In this document: positions 11,577 to 24,334 of the stretch, in pieces
How the letters are laid out: each line of letters opens with the position of its first letter
How positions within the stretch are numbered: the first letter of the stretch is position 1
DNA from: Trichopria drosophilae
Taxonomy: Eukaryota > Arthropoda > Insecta > Hymenoptera > Diapriidae
NCBI GenBank assembly: GCA_030407085.1
Contig: CM059587.1
Location: 69,037,001-69,101,000, forward strand
Direction of reading: 5' to 3'
Length of the DNA stretch: 64,000 nt
Made by a program: the position numbers and the translations under genes
Notes under the pieces: model-generated
Seen by the model: only the letters and a program-made list of their open reading frames with translations
Database searches by the model: none
Told to the model about the DNA's origin: nothing

Positions 11577-12110
11577 CAGCGCGTTCTGAGAACATGACCC
11601 TTGCAGCTTTGCATGATTTGAAATGGAATCTGTCGGCTATGAATAAGAATTCTCAGGTAGACACCATTTACTTGGACATAGCTAAAGCATTCGATACTGT
11701 TGAGCACGGTATTTTGTAGTCCAAGCTGAGATGGTTTGGTATCGGTCACAGTTTGCTAAGTTGGATCTCGTCTTACTTAAGTAATCGAAGTCAAGCAGTG
11801 TGATTAAAAGGTTCAGTTTCGCAGTTTAGAAGTGTGCCCTCCGGTGTACCACAAGGGTCTCATTTAGGGCCAATTTTGTTTATAATATTCATAAATGACA
11901 TATGTATACACTTCTCCAAATTTTTAATTTATGCTGATGATATAAAAATTTTCTCTATTAATAATACACCTGAGGATATGCTTCTAGCCTGCAAAGTGAC
12001 TTAAACTCAATTCTTGAGAGGTCAATTGCGAAACGTCTCCTTTTGAATAGTAACATATGCAAATTTATATCTTATTGCCATAAGACATCACCTCTCAATT
12101 TTATCTAATT
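11577..12110 (+). pseudogene. Jockey/CR1-like LINE, reverse transcriptase fragment
   Basis: Fourth piece of the broken LINE. Reverse-transcriptase motifs are plain: motif A IYLDIAKAFDTV (about 11,670-11,705), then VPSGVPQGSHLGPILF (about 11,836-11,883), and the catalytic YADD box in FLIYADDIKIF (about 11,920-11,955). In-frame stops and at least one frame change occur. The domain is cut at about 12,110, so thumb and C-terminus are missing. It lines up in order and strand with the endonuclease pieces to the left. Confidence 0.85.
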
Positions 12111-13640
12111 ATTACCTGGTCAAGTATTACCCGGTACAAATGTTGAATCGTTAAAATTAATCTATATAAAATAAATTTCGATAATATAAATAAGAACAGT
12201 AGGATTCATCATTGCCAAGTGTTATGTTCTTTCCCCTCCCCCCTACTTCCTAGCGTCATTAACAACTTCTCATTGCTTTTCAATCATTCTTCGTTTGCTG
12301 GGCTACTATGATAATCTATACTTCTGTGGCGCTTCATACAATTATGATTGAAGTTCATCCAGGTAAGTTTGTATAATCGATAATTAGATTACTTCAAGAA
12401 GTTGATGCATGCTTATATCTGATCGGCACTTGTAATTGGTTCTTCGCTATGCATTCTCCAAATTTGAATCGGCTGATTAGTCAGCTTCAGGTAATGGACT
12501 GCCAATCCGTGCATATGCACTGATTTGTAGTGCTTTCTGTTGATTCAAATTTTAAGAGTAACTATCGGTTTATGATGTTTTTTTTTTGTTTAAATATTAC
12601 CCTACTGAAAATTTCAGGTGGAGATTTACATGGTCATTGAACATGTGTGTTCATGTAGTCATGACCATGTGTTGATTTACGACATTCTCCAAGTTGTCGG
12701 CCGTATCCGTATCGTCAAATATCCCCAGGATTTTTCGATACACTATATGCGTAAATGCAGAATTAAAATTTTTTCATCTTTCTTTTTTAAAGCGTTTTAA
12801 ATTTTTCTTACCCTTGTCAGTTAATATTCTTGTAGTGTTCCGGAATGATTCTTGAGAAGTTCTCAGACATTTATTATAAATTGAATTGTAATATTTTTTC
12901 AAAATCTCTTTCCATCCGCGCTCAAATGCATGAATAGAAGATCTGCGCATTAAACAATAACACGAACTTATTACTTCGATCCAGACCATACATGGAAAGG
13001 GCGAAATACCACGCGCTAATTTGTTAATGTTTTACACACTAATTGGTAGTGTTTTACCAAAATCAGTAATAAGAATGTCAGTAAATTTTTAGTGTCTGGA
13101 ATAAGAAGTGAAAACGTACTAAGAAGTCACGCATGCGCATCAGTATTTCGTGTTTAAACAAGACGTGCTGCATGCGCAGAAGCCGTTGATGTGCGAGATA
13201 TAAAATACAACATGTACGCACACGAAAGAAAGAAACACGCTCGAGTGCAGTCTGGACAGCGAGGTTACAGTGTGACCGGATAACTAACATTTTTTATTTC
13301 AACTCGTTATAATACAGTCCATTTTGTGCATTTTGAAATTAATAAAAAAAGGATATTTTTCTACGAAACTGAGAAATATCCGTTCAGGCGCTTCGTTCAT
13401 CCAGCGAATTTTGAGCACTCGAAAAATTTAAGGGAGAAAGTTCTTTATTAAATTTTAACATTATGCTGGATGGACAGGTTTGGCAAGTAGGACGAACTAC
13501 AATTGTTTATAGCGTTATCGCGTTAACTCTTCAAACAAATATAATATTATTTAAATTAAAAAGAACATTACTTCCGTAGTAATTATCCTTCGCAATTCGA
13601 ATTCACGACATATATATTTAATATCCCACATTAAAATTGC
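12111..13640. other. No gene recognised
   Basis: Mostly AT-rich sequence. A partial third terminus of the ACTTCGACCCAGACC family is at about 12,970-12,990. Short frames here show no recognisable domain. Confidence 0.5.
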
Positions 13641-13649
13641 ACAAGATAG

Positions 13650-13835
<186 letters not shown>

Positions 13836-13916
13836 TCTTAACTTGTTTAGACAAAATATTTAATGGTTACAAGACATTTACTGTGGTGTAAATGGCTAAA
13901 TAATATATTGTGCAAC

Positions 13917-14180
13917 TAGGGAGCAAAATAGGTGTTTGCCGATGAGTGTGAGTTTGACGCCCGAGCGAAGGGAGGACGGCATTTCGCACGAGTCTACAAA
14001 TACCTATTCTCCCTTGTTGCACATACTATTTTCTCATACGAGGGCGTGCTATTTTGCTCCCGCGATATAGGGAGCAAAATAGTATTTTGCCCACAGAATG
14101 CGAGAAACCTATTTTGCTCCCGGGTATATTTATTTTGCTCCCTAGGGAGAGAATGTGCTATTTTGCTCCCGCATTTTATA
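13917..14180. repeat. Palindrome-bearing repeat 'GGGAGCAAAATAG'
   Basis: GGGAGCAAAATAG or its inverse CTATTTTGCTCCC recurs about six times in 260 bp (13,920; 14,049-14,090; 14,112; 14,133; 14,157). The word pairs are arranged as in the GTGCGTAAAA family: palindromic boxes around a GC-rich CGAGCGAAG segment. The box sequence differs but the layout is alike. No coding capacity. Confidence 0.65.
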
Positions 14181-14369
14181 CTTGTTCGGAGTGCGAATCT
14201 CCATTTCATCGGTCGTGTGCTATATTTTTCGTGCGTTACAAGCTTGCATCTCAGTGCTGCGCTCGATCATTTTCGTAAATATTTCGGCCGGATTTGCAGA
14301 GTGTTGTAGAATCCCACACTGCCTCCTCTCCTTCTATCATTACTTCGACTCACCCGTCTCCCGTATATT

Positions 14370-14850
14370 CCGTTGATCCCACTTTGATGACATCGCAATT
14401 ACATGGATCCACTCATATCTTAGCGGTCGTTCGCAAATGATTGAAGGCTTGGATGGAACCTTTGCTCTAGAGTTACGTACAACATCTGGTGTCCCTCAAG
14501 GGTCTAGTCTCGGAACAATATTTTTCATTACCGTCTTCAGAAACCTTTTTTTCACGCCTCCGATACTGCCGATGTATGACCATGGTTTTCGCAGATGATA
14601 CCCAGCTGTATGATATACAAGACCTCTTTGTCGTCTGCACGAGACAGTTGCCCATCTCAACGTAGAAATCGATCTTAACCTTAATAGTAAGAAAACTAAG
14701 GCAATTATCTTTGGATCTAGACATAATCTGGCGATCTTAAAAACAACTAGTGTCCCGCCAATAGTCGTTAACGGATACATAATGTCGTACGTCGACGAGG
14801 TACACGATTTAGGCTTTTATCTCTCATTGGATCTCTGCTAGAATTGGCGG
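14370..14850 (+). pseudogene. Second LINE reverse transcriptase remnant
   Basis: Translated pieces show a YLSGRSQ segment, TSGVPQGSSLGTIFF (about 14,470-14,520) and, in another frame, VFADDTQLYDIQ (about 14,583-14,620), which are the thumb-side and YADD-like boxes of a non-LTR reverse transcriptase. The frame shifts between the boxes and stops occur. It is a separate degenerate copy from the one ending at 12,110, since it repeats the same domain region. Confidence 0.7.
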
Positions 14851-14929
14851 TAGACCTTCGGAAAGACTACATCACTCGGAAAAAATTGATTGATTTTTTT
14901 TCCGACGTATTTTGGGGTGCTGAACATAA

Positions 14930-15155
14930 ATCTGGAGTCAAAATTTGTCGCTCGGCCGCATTTTAGCCACTATATTGAAAAAACGTCGCAAAAATGTTTT
15001 TTTTTTTTTTCAATTTTATGCATTTATCTTAAAAACTTGAAGTCCCATGGAAAATTGCTTCCTACAAAAAGTGTAGAGCACGAAATTCTCTACAAATAAT
15101 GTTCTACACCTTTTCTTCGTAAAATTAAAAGTAACGCCCTAAATTGAAGATGAAC
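14930..15155. repeat. Dispersed repeat family 'ACTTCGACCCAGACC', divergent copy 3
   Basis: Shares the tract with AATTCTCTAC and the following TTCTTCGTAAAAT-like segment with 2970-3050 and 5230-5290. The diagnostic end is not seen here. Confidence 0.45.
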
Positions 15156-15287
15156 ATGAGAACTAATGGCGTGTCATGCCCCGTTCAAATTCAGCGGATT
15201 TGTACCTCGCTAGGTAGCGAATTCGGCTCTCGCGATACATCCGCGCTATCGCCACAATAATGGGTTTATTTTTGTTTGCTAGAATAC

Positions 15288-15350
15288 ACACGCATACACG
15301 CTCACACGCACATACACACGCACATACACACGCACGCACGCACACACGTG
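15288..15350. repeat. (CA)n-type microsatellite
   Basis: Imperfect CA/CACG repeats; the cysteine-valine frame on the minus strand is a repeat translation. Confidence 0.85.
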
Positions 15351-15454
15351 TGATGACAACGGGAATCACGTGAACAAAGCACCCCGAAGTGATGTAAACC
15401 CGACTGTATTATTATGATTTTATATTAAATGTGTTGTCATGAACCGTTTTTCTT

Positions 15455-16342
15455 AAATCAAATGAAAGAGCACCATGGCCATTACAGTTCGATAAAATAA
15501 ATTTTATTTTGTGCACCATAAACAAATTTTTGTATGGTGCTTCCTTACAGAACCGTTTCCATACTTTTTAGACACCCTGTATATTGTATATATAAGATCA
15601 TAATTCAAATGAAAAATCACCGTGGCCATTACAGTTCGATAAAATAAATTTTATTTTGTGCACCATAAACAAATTTTTGTGTGGTGCTTCCTTACACAAA
15701 AATTTGTTTATGGTGCACAAAATAAAATTTATTTTATTATATAATAAAAGTCCAAATCTGCAATAAAAACTGGGGGTTCCTATTTAAGTTTTATTGTTTT
15801 TGCCCCCACTCCACCCCCAGGGGATGGGGGAGGGGGTAAATTTCATTATCACTGGATGCCCCCCTTCGTGTCGAACAACTTTCATCCGACAACTTTTTTG
15901 ATTCTGTGCATAGTTCTCGAGGTATTTCAATGTCTTCGGATAAATTTGGATTTTTATCGATTACAGCGCCACCTGTGAACCAAAATGCAATAGATCCTAG
16001 GTCAAATTGGTGTACTTTTTTCCGGAGAATCCAAATCTGCAATAAAAACTGGGGGTTCCTTTTTAAGTTTTATTGTTTTTGCCCTCACTCCACCCCCAGG
16101 GGATGGGGGAGGGGGTAAATTTAATTATCACTGGATGCCCCCCTTCGTGTCGAACAACTTTCATCCGACAACTTTTTTGATTCTGTACATAGTTCTCGAG
16201 ATATTTCGATGTCTTCAGATAAATCGGCCACCCTGTATAAGATCATAATTCAAATGAAAAAACACCATGGCCATTACAGTTCGATAAAATAAATTTTATT
16301 TTGTGCACCATAAACAAATTTTTGTGTGGTGCTTCCTTACAA
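15455..16342. repeat. Two interleaved short repeats, three and two copies
   Basis: Unit X (CATGGCCATTACAGTTCG...TGGTGCTTCCTTAC, ~80 bp) is at about 15,470-15,550, 15,620-15,690 and 16,260-16,340. Directly after the second copy its inverse follows, giving a near-perfect hairpin with ~43-bp arms and an 11-nt loop (about 15,640-15,740). Unit Y (AATCTGCAATAAAAACTGGG ... TTCGATGTCTTC) is at about 15,752-15,945 and 16,030-16,220, and in inverse at 3396-3625. No coding capacity. Confidence 0.75.
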
Positions 16343-17300
16343 AAGATTTTTTGCGGGGTTCCACCCCCCCCCCCCTTCGACCCAAGGTAGGGGGGGGCGT
16401 GGGCACTAGGGGGCATGAATATCTTAATGCGTTGAGTGGGGGCTCATTTGAAAGTTCTTTTCGAGACGCATTCAAAACACTAGGCATAGATGGCTCTGCG
16501 CTCAATTTTTAGCGGTTATAATCGACTTTTAAAACTTTTAATCTAATAACTTTTGAATAAATGAAGGTTTTGACAATTGCCGAATTAAGCGAAACCATTT
16601 TTAAAAAATATCTATTTTCACCTATTTTTGAAGTTAGAAAAAATGTAAGGTGATGTGAATTCGTGTTTGGGAGGTCAAAATACATCGGATAGCATAAAAA
16701 GCACTGTATACATGCACCGAATTTTTATTTTAGGTAAGTTTTAAAATTTTTTCCAACAAATTAAGAGCTTGCGGACGCCATATTCTAGCGGCCATTTTGG
16801 ATTTTGCAAATGGGCACTCGACGTTCGAAAGTATAGACCTTAAGCTGAAAAATGAGCCCTAATTCGTATTTTTTGGTTGTTTTTAATTGTGGACAAAGCA
16901 GTGTTCGGTTGACGTGGAATGTCCCATGTATACATAAATTTCATTAATTTAAAATGGCTGAAATAAAATATCGGATCATTTTTCTGAAATGTATTCGGAT
17001 TTGAATGCAATTCGTTAGTTGCAGACTTGCAAGGGACCATACCGTTTTTTAAATTTGTAGTGGCGTCCTTTGCCTTTGACTATTCCAAAGTTTCCCGATT
17101 CTCACCGCGAGGAGGTGCACGATGTTGAGATCTTTTTTTTTTTATTTAAATTTATTTATTATTATTTATATTTAACTTTTTTTTATATTTAAATACACAT
17201 AATTCCGCATTTTAATTTTGCTTCGTTGAAAAAGCCATGGAATTATGGAATCTAAAAGTAATGATTTTTATTTTTTTAGGTTTAATATTTCTAGTATTTT
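16343..17300. other. No gene recognised
   Basis: Contains a C/G-run (16,362-16,398) and AT-rich sequence, possibly the non-coding flank of the mariner remnant to its right. The short frames have no recognisable domain. Confidence 0.4.
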
Positions 17301-17316
17301 ATTAAGCTTGTGCCAA

Positions 17317-17733
17317 CTACTGAATGAGATGTTCAAATTGACGTCCTTCAGCAACTTGACAATATCCCAATCGTGCATAGAAGTTATCATTTACTTTTTG
17401 CAGCGTTCCTTGAGATACCGAATTAGAACATTGAATTATTCTTTCCTTTAACTCATCAATGTCTATAGGCTTTGTTTCGTACACCTTGTTCTTCAAAAAA
17501 CCCCAGTAAAAATAATCCAGAGGAGTTAGATCCGGTGACCTTGGTAGCCACTCAATCGAACCTCTCCTGCCGATCCAACGTCCGGGGAAAATGTTGTTCA
17601 ATCGATTGCGTACAATCAAACCCAAATTACATGGAGCACCATCGTGTTGAAACCAGACATTCCCAAATGCTGTACCAGTAATATTTTGGATTGCTGGTAT
17701 AACATAGGTATTCAATAAATTTAAGTACGCCAC
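17317..17733 (-). pseudogene. mariner-type transposase, C-terminal fragment
   Basis: The 138-residue frame is the C-terminal part of a Tc1/mariner (IS630) DDE transposase, which cuts and joins transposon ends in the nucleus. FQHDGAPC (residues 28-35) holds the second catalytic Asp. FPGRWIGRRGSIEW and RSPDLTPLDYFYWG follow, with the third catalytic residue in PLD. I count 41 residues between the two Asp residues, a D41D spacing. The final ~60 residues match the usual helical tail, and the stop is natural. The N-terminal two thirds, including the DNA-binding domain and first Asp, are replaced by a GT-rich microsatellite starting at 17,734. Non-functional by truncation. Confidence 0.85.
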
Positions 17734-17897
17734 AGCGTGTGCGTCTGCACGTGCGCGTGTGTGGTTGTGTGTGTGTGGCGGTGTTGTGCGCGTGTGCGTG
17801 CATCGGCGCGCGTGTGTGGGTATGTATGCGCTTGTGTGCGTGCGTGTTGAGCGTGCATACGCGTGTGTGCGTGAGTGAGTGCGTGTGTGCGTGTGCT
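17734..17897. repeat. GT/GC-rich microsatellite
   Basis: Imperfect (GTGTGC)n-like run abutting the mariner fragment. Long frames in all directions are repeat translations. Confidence 0.9.
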
Positions 17898-20179
17898 ACA
17901 TACATATTCTGGCATATATTTTTTTCGATTTTCTTTTTCCACGCGGGGAGATGCATATTATATCTATTAATATTATATGCATCGCATATGCCACATACAT
18001 TTTATTTATATAGTGACATATAATTGTATACTAATAAAATGACAATTTTATTATATTATTTTATATATAAAATCGGCGAAAAGTGACATTTATTAATTAT
18101 TTATTATATATATATATGTTACATATATTTGACTTATTCGTGGTTATATGTAAATTATTAAAATCGAGGATTCCTTCTGAATTCGTTAAGTGTTTTGAAT
18201 CGAGGGTAAGGTCAGGCAGTTCGTAGTTGGTTTAGGACGATCCTTTAATAGTCCGGGGCTATTGCAAGGCCTCGTTGGCACGCGAGTCTTCGCTGCGAAA
18301 ACGAATCGTCGAGATTTAGTGTCTAGATTGTTTGCCAGTTATGACCTACTCGCCTTTCGTTGCGTCGAGCTTATGCGACTGTATTTGGCGTAAGCCTCTG
18401 AGCCAAAATTCGCGTAGCCGTAGCATTCAAGAAATATATTTCTCATAGACGCTAATTTTAAAAATTGGTGTAAAAAACAAGAACTCGTATAACAGAAGTG
18501 TTCTTAGTTTTCAACATTGTATTCGGATAGAAATATTAAATTTTGTTTTAATAGAAAAACGATTTGTTTAATCGTCAAAGGTTATTCGTAGTGTTAAGAA
18601 AAGAATCGAAGCAATAAAAAGTGAATTTTATTGATGCTTTTAGATTCCGGATTTTGATTTTTATGGACGCTCGGATTTTTCTTCATGTGAGAAAAATGAT
18701 GATTTTTATGTCATTTGAATATGTTGTATTCAACGTATTTTTCATGATTTTTTTTGCGTCGGAAAAACATATTTAGGAGGTGAAACCGCTCCCAAAATTT
18801 GGGGCATAAATAGATAAATGGCGATAGCATTGAAGTTTATTAAGCGAATTTAATGATTGTTTGTGGAATTTTTTAATAGAAGAAGAATATCGGCCTGGAC
18901 ATCTTGAAAGGTAAATGAAAATTAGGGAGTAAACTAACCCCAAAATGATTTTTGGGGCGGCTGTTTCTTCTCTTAAATATGCCGTATTTTCCATGTTTTA
19001 AAATATAACCAAATGTCATATAAAACGGAAATTAACACTTCGGTAGACTTACTTGTCAGTGTAAAGGGATAAAAATATATGTTACTGTAGTGTCGAGGTA
19101 TACCACTTGTTATAGGCAGAGTTTCGTATTATTTAAGTATTATGAGTTAGTAAGACGGAATAATTATATCGCTGTCGGTGTTGAAACCCATTAATATTTG
19201 GATACATGACGCATGAAGACACTCCCACTGTAATCGGAAATTTCATTTGGAGCTTCTTAATATACCATGAAACAATATCGTTTATTTGACATTGATTTGG
19301 GTTGTTTAAACAATAGCTAGCACTCATAGCTAAAAAACATACAATGTCCGACAATGAAATTTGGTACTCCGCCGATTATAATTATTAATTTGACCGATTT
19401 TTAATCTTAATTGAGAAGGTAATTTTTTAACATCAGGCGGACGAAGCAGAAGTCTCTCAAAAATGAGAGAAGTCATTTAAAACGATTTCTTGTACCCCGA
19501 AAAATAAATATTGCAATTACTGACATCTCATATGTTATCCATAAAAATCGTCGTCTTTTAGCATGTACTTATTATCGAGTAAAAGATATTCTATTAAATT
19601 GTCATGGTTCAAAAGAATATTTTATTATGTCTAAAAGAATACATATTTTGGCATTGTAAAAATACTAGTTTCTTATAGGTTATAATCCTGCAAATGTATA
19701 GAATATTATGTAATAAATAAAGCTGGGAATCTATACAAACTTTTATATACAACAAATTTACCGTTACAATGTCTTCTTTTGATGCACATCATCAGAGTAT
19801 TCGAAAATCACGTTATTTTTAATTACCAGTATAATTTATCAAACACAAAGTGTACATTAAAAATTGTGGGTAGTTTGATCCAAATTTAATTTCTGAAAAT
19901 GAATGGACACCGGTGCCGTATTTACCGAAATAATTTCAATAGTTTTACAATTACGAAAAATTATCAGGTATTGGTAGAAGTTACGAATCAGGTGTTTACA
20001 GGTTAGAAACGGGTTATTTTTTTTCTTTTCTTTTTTTAGCCGGCGGAATTGTCTTTTTACGCAAATGTTTACACAATATTATTCTCAAGTTTTGATAGAG
20101 CTGGGAATCTATATGGTCGTCTTCCTCGATAGCGCCATACCTTACATTTATAAAGCATGTAGAAACCTATACATTATAG

Positions 20180-20290
20180 TACAGTAGAGGTCATGAGTCG
20201 ATTTCCGTCGGACAAATATTGTCGAAACGCAAACAAACAATGTGACTCGTCTTACGATCAGCGACCTGCTGCTTGTCGAAAAGTTTTTTT
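20180..20290 (-). repeat. SINE body fragment
   Basis: Matches the body of the SINE at 1086-1200 (GTCATGAGTCGATT, GACAxxATxxTCGAAA, CGTCTTACxxATCxGCGA, CTGCTGCTTGT). The tRNA head is missing here. Confidence 0.5.
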
Positions 20291-20541
20291 TCCATATTAT
20301 CATTGCTCGCTTTTTGCTGATGTTTTTTTATTTCTCCTGTATCTGTTGGCACATACGTATATTTTCGTATTAAAAAATGATTTATTTCCATGATGCCGCG
20401 TAAGCTAAGATCGGGACAAACAAAACTTCGTAAATCCGTCTCAGAACCCCAAACCTTAGGCCCATTCATTATTTGCAACTTGTCTAAGTGAGTTGAATAA
20501 TATTGCATTGTCCTTATTGAGATGTTCACATTCTGATGCAT
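20191..20541 (-). CDS. Unrecognised 116-codon frame
   Basis: The frame reads from MHQNVNISIRTMQYY to a stop inside the SINE fragment. It is basic and has no motif I recognise. Its 3' third overlaps the SINE body, so at most the first ~80 codons could be original coding sequence. A second minus frame at 20,716-20,913 lies upstream and might belong with it. Either could be an exon remnant or chance. No function is proposed. Confidence 0.2.
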   Translation of the reverse strand: MHQNVNISIRTMQYYSTHLDKLQIMNGPKVWGSETDLRSFVCPDLSLRGIMEINHFLIRKYTYVPTDTGEIKKHQQKASNDNMEKKLFDKQQVADRKTSHIVCLRFDNICPTEIDS

Positions 20542-22872
20542 TTTTAAGTTGTTCTGGAAGGTGACACATAGTTATTTGCAATGGTAACCCATTTTGAGAG
20601 CTTTCTTATTCAAGTGTAATGTGGGTCCTCTTACGAGGTATGGTCTATTTACCATTAGTATTTCGCATTTATTCGTTGCTAGTTCACATTTGTTCAGTGC
20701 TGCCTTTTATTAGGTTTAGCTATTCCTTTTTTGGCGTTCTTTCCTGATCAGTTGACTTCTACCTTCCATCAGGATAACCTGGTCGTCTTGAATCGAGTTG
20801 TTCTGCAGCAGGACTAATCGCTTGCTAAGGTAGCTATTCAAAATTCCATACAGCTCTCCGCAGCACTTGATCGCAGTGAGTTGATGCAGAACCGCTGGCC
20901 CCCTGCTAGCCACTTTCTACATGTCTAGAAAAATAGCGCAGACGTATTTTTCTGAGGAGTTATTATTTGCCGGAATTAGTTTATTGCACTTAAAAACAAT
21001 ATATCGAAAACTTGAGCATACACACAGGTTCGTAGTTTCTAAAAAAAAATTTTCAGAATTTTTTATCATCTTCTAGGTTGTTTAAAAATTGCGGAAAAAA
21101 TATATTGTTAAATAAATAACGGACATTTTTTTTGTGCAACGTTCATAATTTTATATTCAAATTCAACGTTTTTGCACAAATTCCCCTCAACTACATTCTG
21201 ATAACGTTGCATTAATCCAAGTTATACATTTTTGAAAAAAAAAGTGATGAAATTTTGAATTGTTTATAACGCGATCAATTTTGCAACTAGAAAAAAAAAT
21301 CACACAAAAAACTCACACTTGGAGGCAATATTCTATTTTGCCAAAAGCTACCGATATGTAAAGTTGAATTTCCGAGACATGACTATTTCTCGCGTGGAAT
21401 ATCTCATATCACTTATTCTTTCTTCAAGAGATACGCAAAACTCTCTAAGTATTCATTACAAAATTCTCTAAATTGAATGTGTTATAACAAGTTGAATTAA
21501 GAAATGTGAAAACTCACATGTTCCTGGTCTTAAAACTGTTTAATTAAATTACAGCCAAAGTAGGGGTTTCACCTCGGAATGAGAAATACCAATCATTTGA
21601 AAACATTGGTTTTTTAAAAATAAAATTATGTATTATTTCTCAGAAAAATCGTTGACTTAGCAGTAAGGTGTATATGATTGGACGTTGCGCACTTGGCCGC
21701 GCTCTATCTCTGAAATGATTAATCATATAAAAAAGGAGTCAAACCATATTTGTAAAGAATATTACCCTGGGTAACTTTTGAGAGAACATTTCAGAATGCT
21801 AAAAGAAAGGTATATACAAATTTACAGCTTATTATCTCTCATTTTGAGATTTGAGATATTTTTTTTTAATTTAGTGTACTGACATAAATGGTTTTTATAT
21901 TTCTCTCAGAATTATCATTTCCATATTAAGGGGCAGTAAATTTATATAATGTTATCGTCTTTATATTATGATATTTCAATCCATGTTTATCTATAATAGA
22001 ATGTGATAAGAATGACATGTCCGTGTAATTAACGACAGATATATCAAGTTCTTAGCTCAAACAATGTCGCTCAGGAACGACGGAAGAAGAGAAAATTAGG
22101 TGAACAGATCAAGATGTACGATGTCAAGTTTGCGGTAAATAGCTGGTTTGGTCCCACTAGTTGCAATTTTAGACGCGAAATGAAAATTATATGGTTTGTA
22201 GCTTAATAAAAGGATGCACACGAAACAATTATATCGATAATGTATTCGCGTGCTTCTCAAAATGGTGTACCTGCAAAGTCAACGTAACTTGGAGAAAGAG
22301 TGATATGGCATGACGTAGCGATCTGGTGCAAGGTAGAACGTCTGATACAAAACGGATTCTTCTACTTAAACGATAAAAGTTACATAGCATAGCATGGCAA
22401 GAATCAGTCCTGTTTTATGAGCGAACTGCTAATACTATATAAAAATATTGTTATTATTGTAGAAAATATGTCCGTTTCCGATTGCTGAAGTAATTCAAAG
22501 TCCGCACCTGTACACATGTAGTTAGTGCCAAGTTGGATTCAACGCTCGTATTGAGTGCGATTATATTATGATTTTGTCGACGTCGCGTGCTAGGATGGCA
22601 TCAGTCATTCCAACGTACCTGGTTGAACATTTGCGAATGCGATGCGAATTTGCGGCAACCCCTTAGTCGAAAATAGATAAGAATCGACCGTGAACTACCT
22701 ATTTGGGAGATTATGGCTTATATTCGCGCGTTGACCTTCTGACGCTTACTTTTGGGGGGAATCCCTGCGCAATGACTTCGATCCGACAACATTTTGCGTG
22801 CAAGACTTTTTCGTTGCCCAAAATCCTACCTTCCAGCGTCTATTTAAAAATAGATTTTATACCTTGAATATA

Positions 22873-24020
22873 TTTTGCGTGGAGTATAGACATAAGGAGA
22901 CCAAACTTGCCAAGCATTGATATAATTCGTTGAAAGAAAGGACGCCGAAAGCTCCGCGTGGCGTCGTTACGTTCGGTGGATGACTCGGTTATCCGCGCGA
23001 ACTTTGTTGAAATTGAGGCTCCGGATTGCAGAACTCGACGGACGCTTGACCTTTATTCGCAGTGAGGAAGACCGCGCCAGTCACACATCGATGCCCGAAA
23101 TCGGCAAAAATGCAATTCGACTCAACTCGCGATTACTCTGTTATTAAATGATGAATTATTTTTTTTCAAACTGATATATATTCCTTAAGCCTTTACGATG
23201 CTGAAACTATAATAAAAGTTTTCAAAATGTAAACAATGTTAATTATATTCTAATAATAATTATCTAAAATAGTAATTTGCGAATTCATAAATTTAAATGA
23301 TAAAAGTGTGTTACAAAATTTAAGTTTTATTAAATAAACTATTGTATCCTTATTCCTTATGGTTTGATGAAGGTTTCTGCAAATCTTGAATTTTTTTAAT
23401 AGATAATCGTATTTTTAGGCCCGATTATAGTAACAAGCGTTCGGTCGCTTTTCGTTGCGGCAAAACGTAGACGCTTCGATTGTTTTGATATCAACTATGT
23501 ATAGATTAATATATTCTTATGACATATTAAAACACGTATCCACGTATCCGAAATACTACATTAATGATCAAATAAATATTCTTTAAATAATATTAATATC
23601 GTACGTTTGCATATTTATACAAATACATGTTTTTGGATAAATCCAGTTATTCTTGTTTTTTAAACTTGTATATATTGAAATAATATGTTTTAATAATAAT
23701 TATTGTATTATGTATTCACGAAAATGTCATGTTTTGTATGTTTTTAACCTATTTAATGTTTATATAGTTTTGCTTATTTAGTTACCCTGAACAATATTAT
23801 TTATTTAATTTCATGCGTTCAAAAAACACCGTCTGGCAAAAAAATGTTGTTAGTGAATAAATGAAATAAAATAAATCAACTATTCTGAAAAATTAAAAAC
23901 TATAAAAAATTCTACCAGGAAAGATCGTACTAAAATGATTAAATAACCACCACATTAAATTACACTATTATTGTTATCATTTTATTTTGGATATAAGGTT
24001 TAATAATAATCTAACAATAA
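22873..24020. repeat. Left inverted arm of the outermost element
   Basis: Most of this segment recurs in reverse at 53,610-56,025: 23,028-23,400 matches 55,245-55,617, and 23,475-24,020 matches 53,610-54,790 once a LINE fragment is removed there. The short outer word GGAGTATAGACATAAGGAGACC (22,872-22,893) recurs in inverse at about 55,996-56,017. Two blocks are not shared (22,894-23,027 and 23,401-23,474). The arms enclose the split gene at 24,335-25,266 and 47,507-48,382, so I read them as long terminal inverted repeats of that gene's transposon. The exact ends and the target duplication are unresolved. Confidence 0.7.
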
Positions 24021-24334
24021 TAATAAATGTAGAATGTGCATTGTAAACATTTCATACAATATTTGTAACACTTTTAGACTACATAATGTAACGCAGAACC
24101 ATTTGTAACGGATTTATAAGTATTTTCATGAAAACGAGAAACTACACTTGTTAAACCCGTACTCTCAAAAACCGTTGGAGTAAAGTTCGCTCCAATGGAA
24201 TGGATATCTACTCCAAAGAAGTGAAAATAGACACTAGTTCAATGGGGAGGACCGTCACTTGAGTGGAAATTGACTCTAACGATTTTAAAGTCTACATTTT
24301 TACTTTCTATTCTTAATATTTTATTTTTATATTT
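24021..24334. other. Inner flank of the outer element
   Basis: AT-rich with several small GGAGT/ACTCC inverted words (for example TTGGAG...CTCCAA at about 24,173-24,198). It lies between the left arm and the gene's 3' end and probably holds the 3' UTR. Confidence 0.4.

Larger units (their letters stand above)
17898..22872. other. About 5 kb without a recognised gene
   Basis: Mostly AT-rich with slightly GC-richer islands at 18,200-18,430 and 22,540-23,060. This may be the nearest thing to non-transposon host sequence in the window. I could not assign any exon. A SINE-like segment (20,180-20,290) and one 116-codon minus frame (20,191-20,541) are listed separately. The phrase AGCTGGGAATCTATA occurs at about 19,720 and 20,100. 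Confidence 0.4.

Noticed and set aside
17721..18023. His/Thr- and Cys/Val-rich frames
   Set aside because: Translations of the GT-rich microsatellite beside the mariner fragment.
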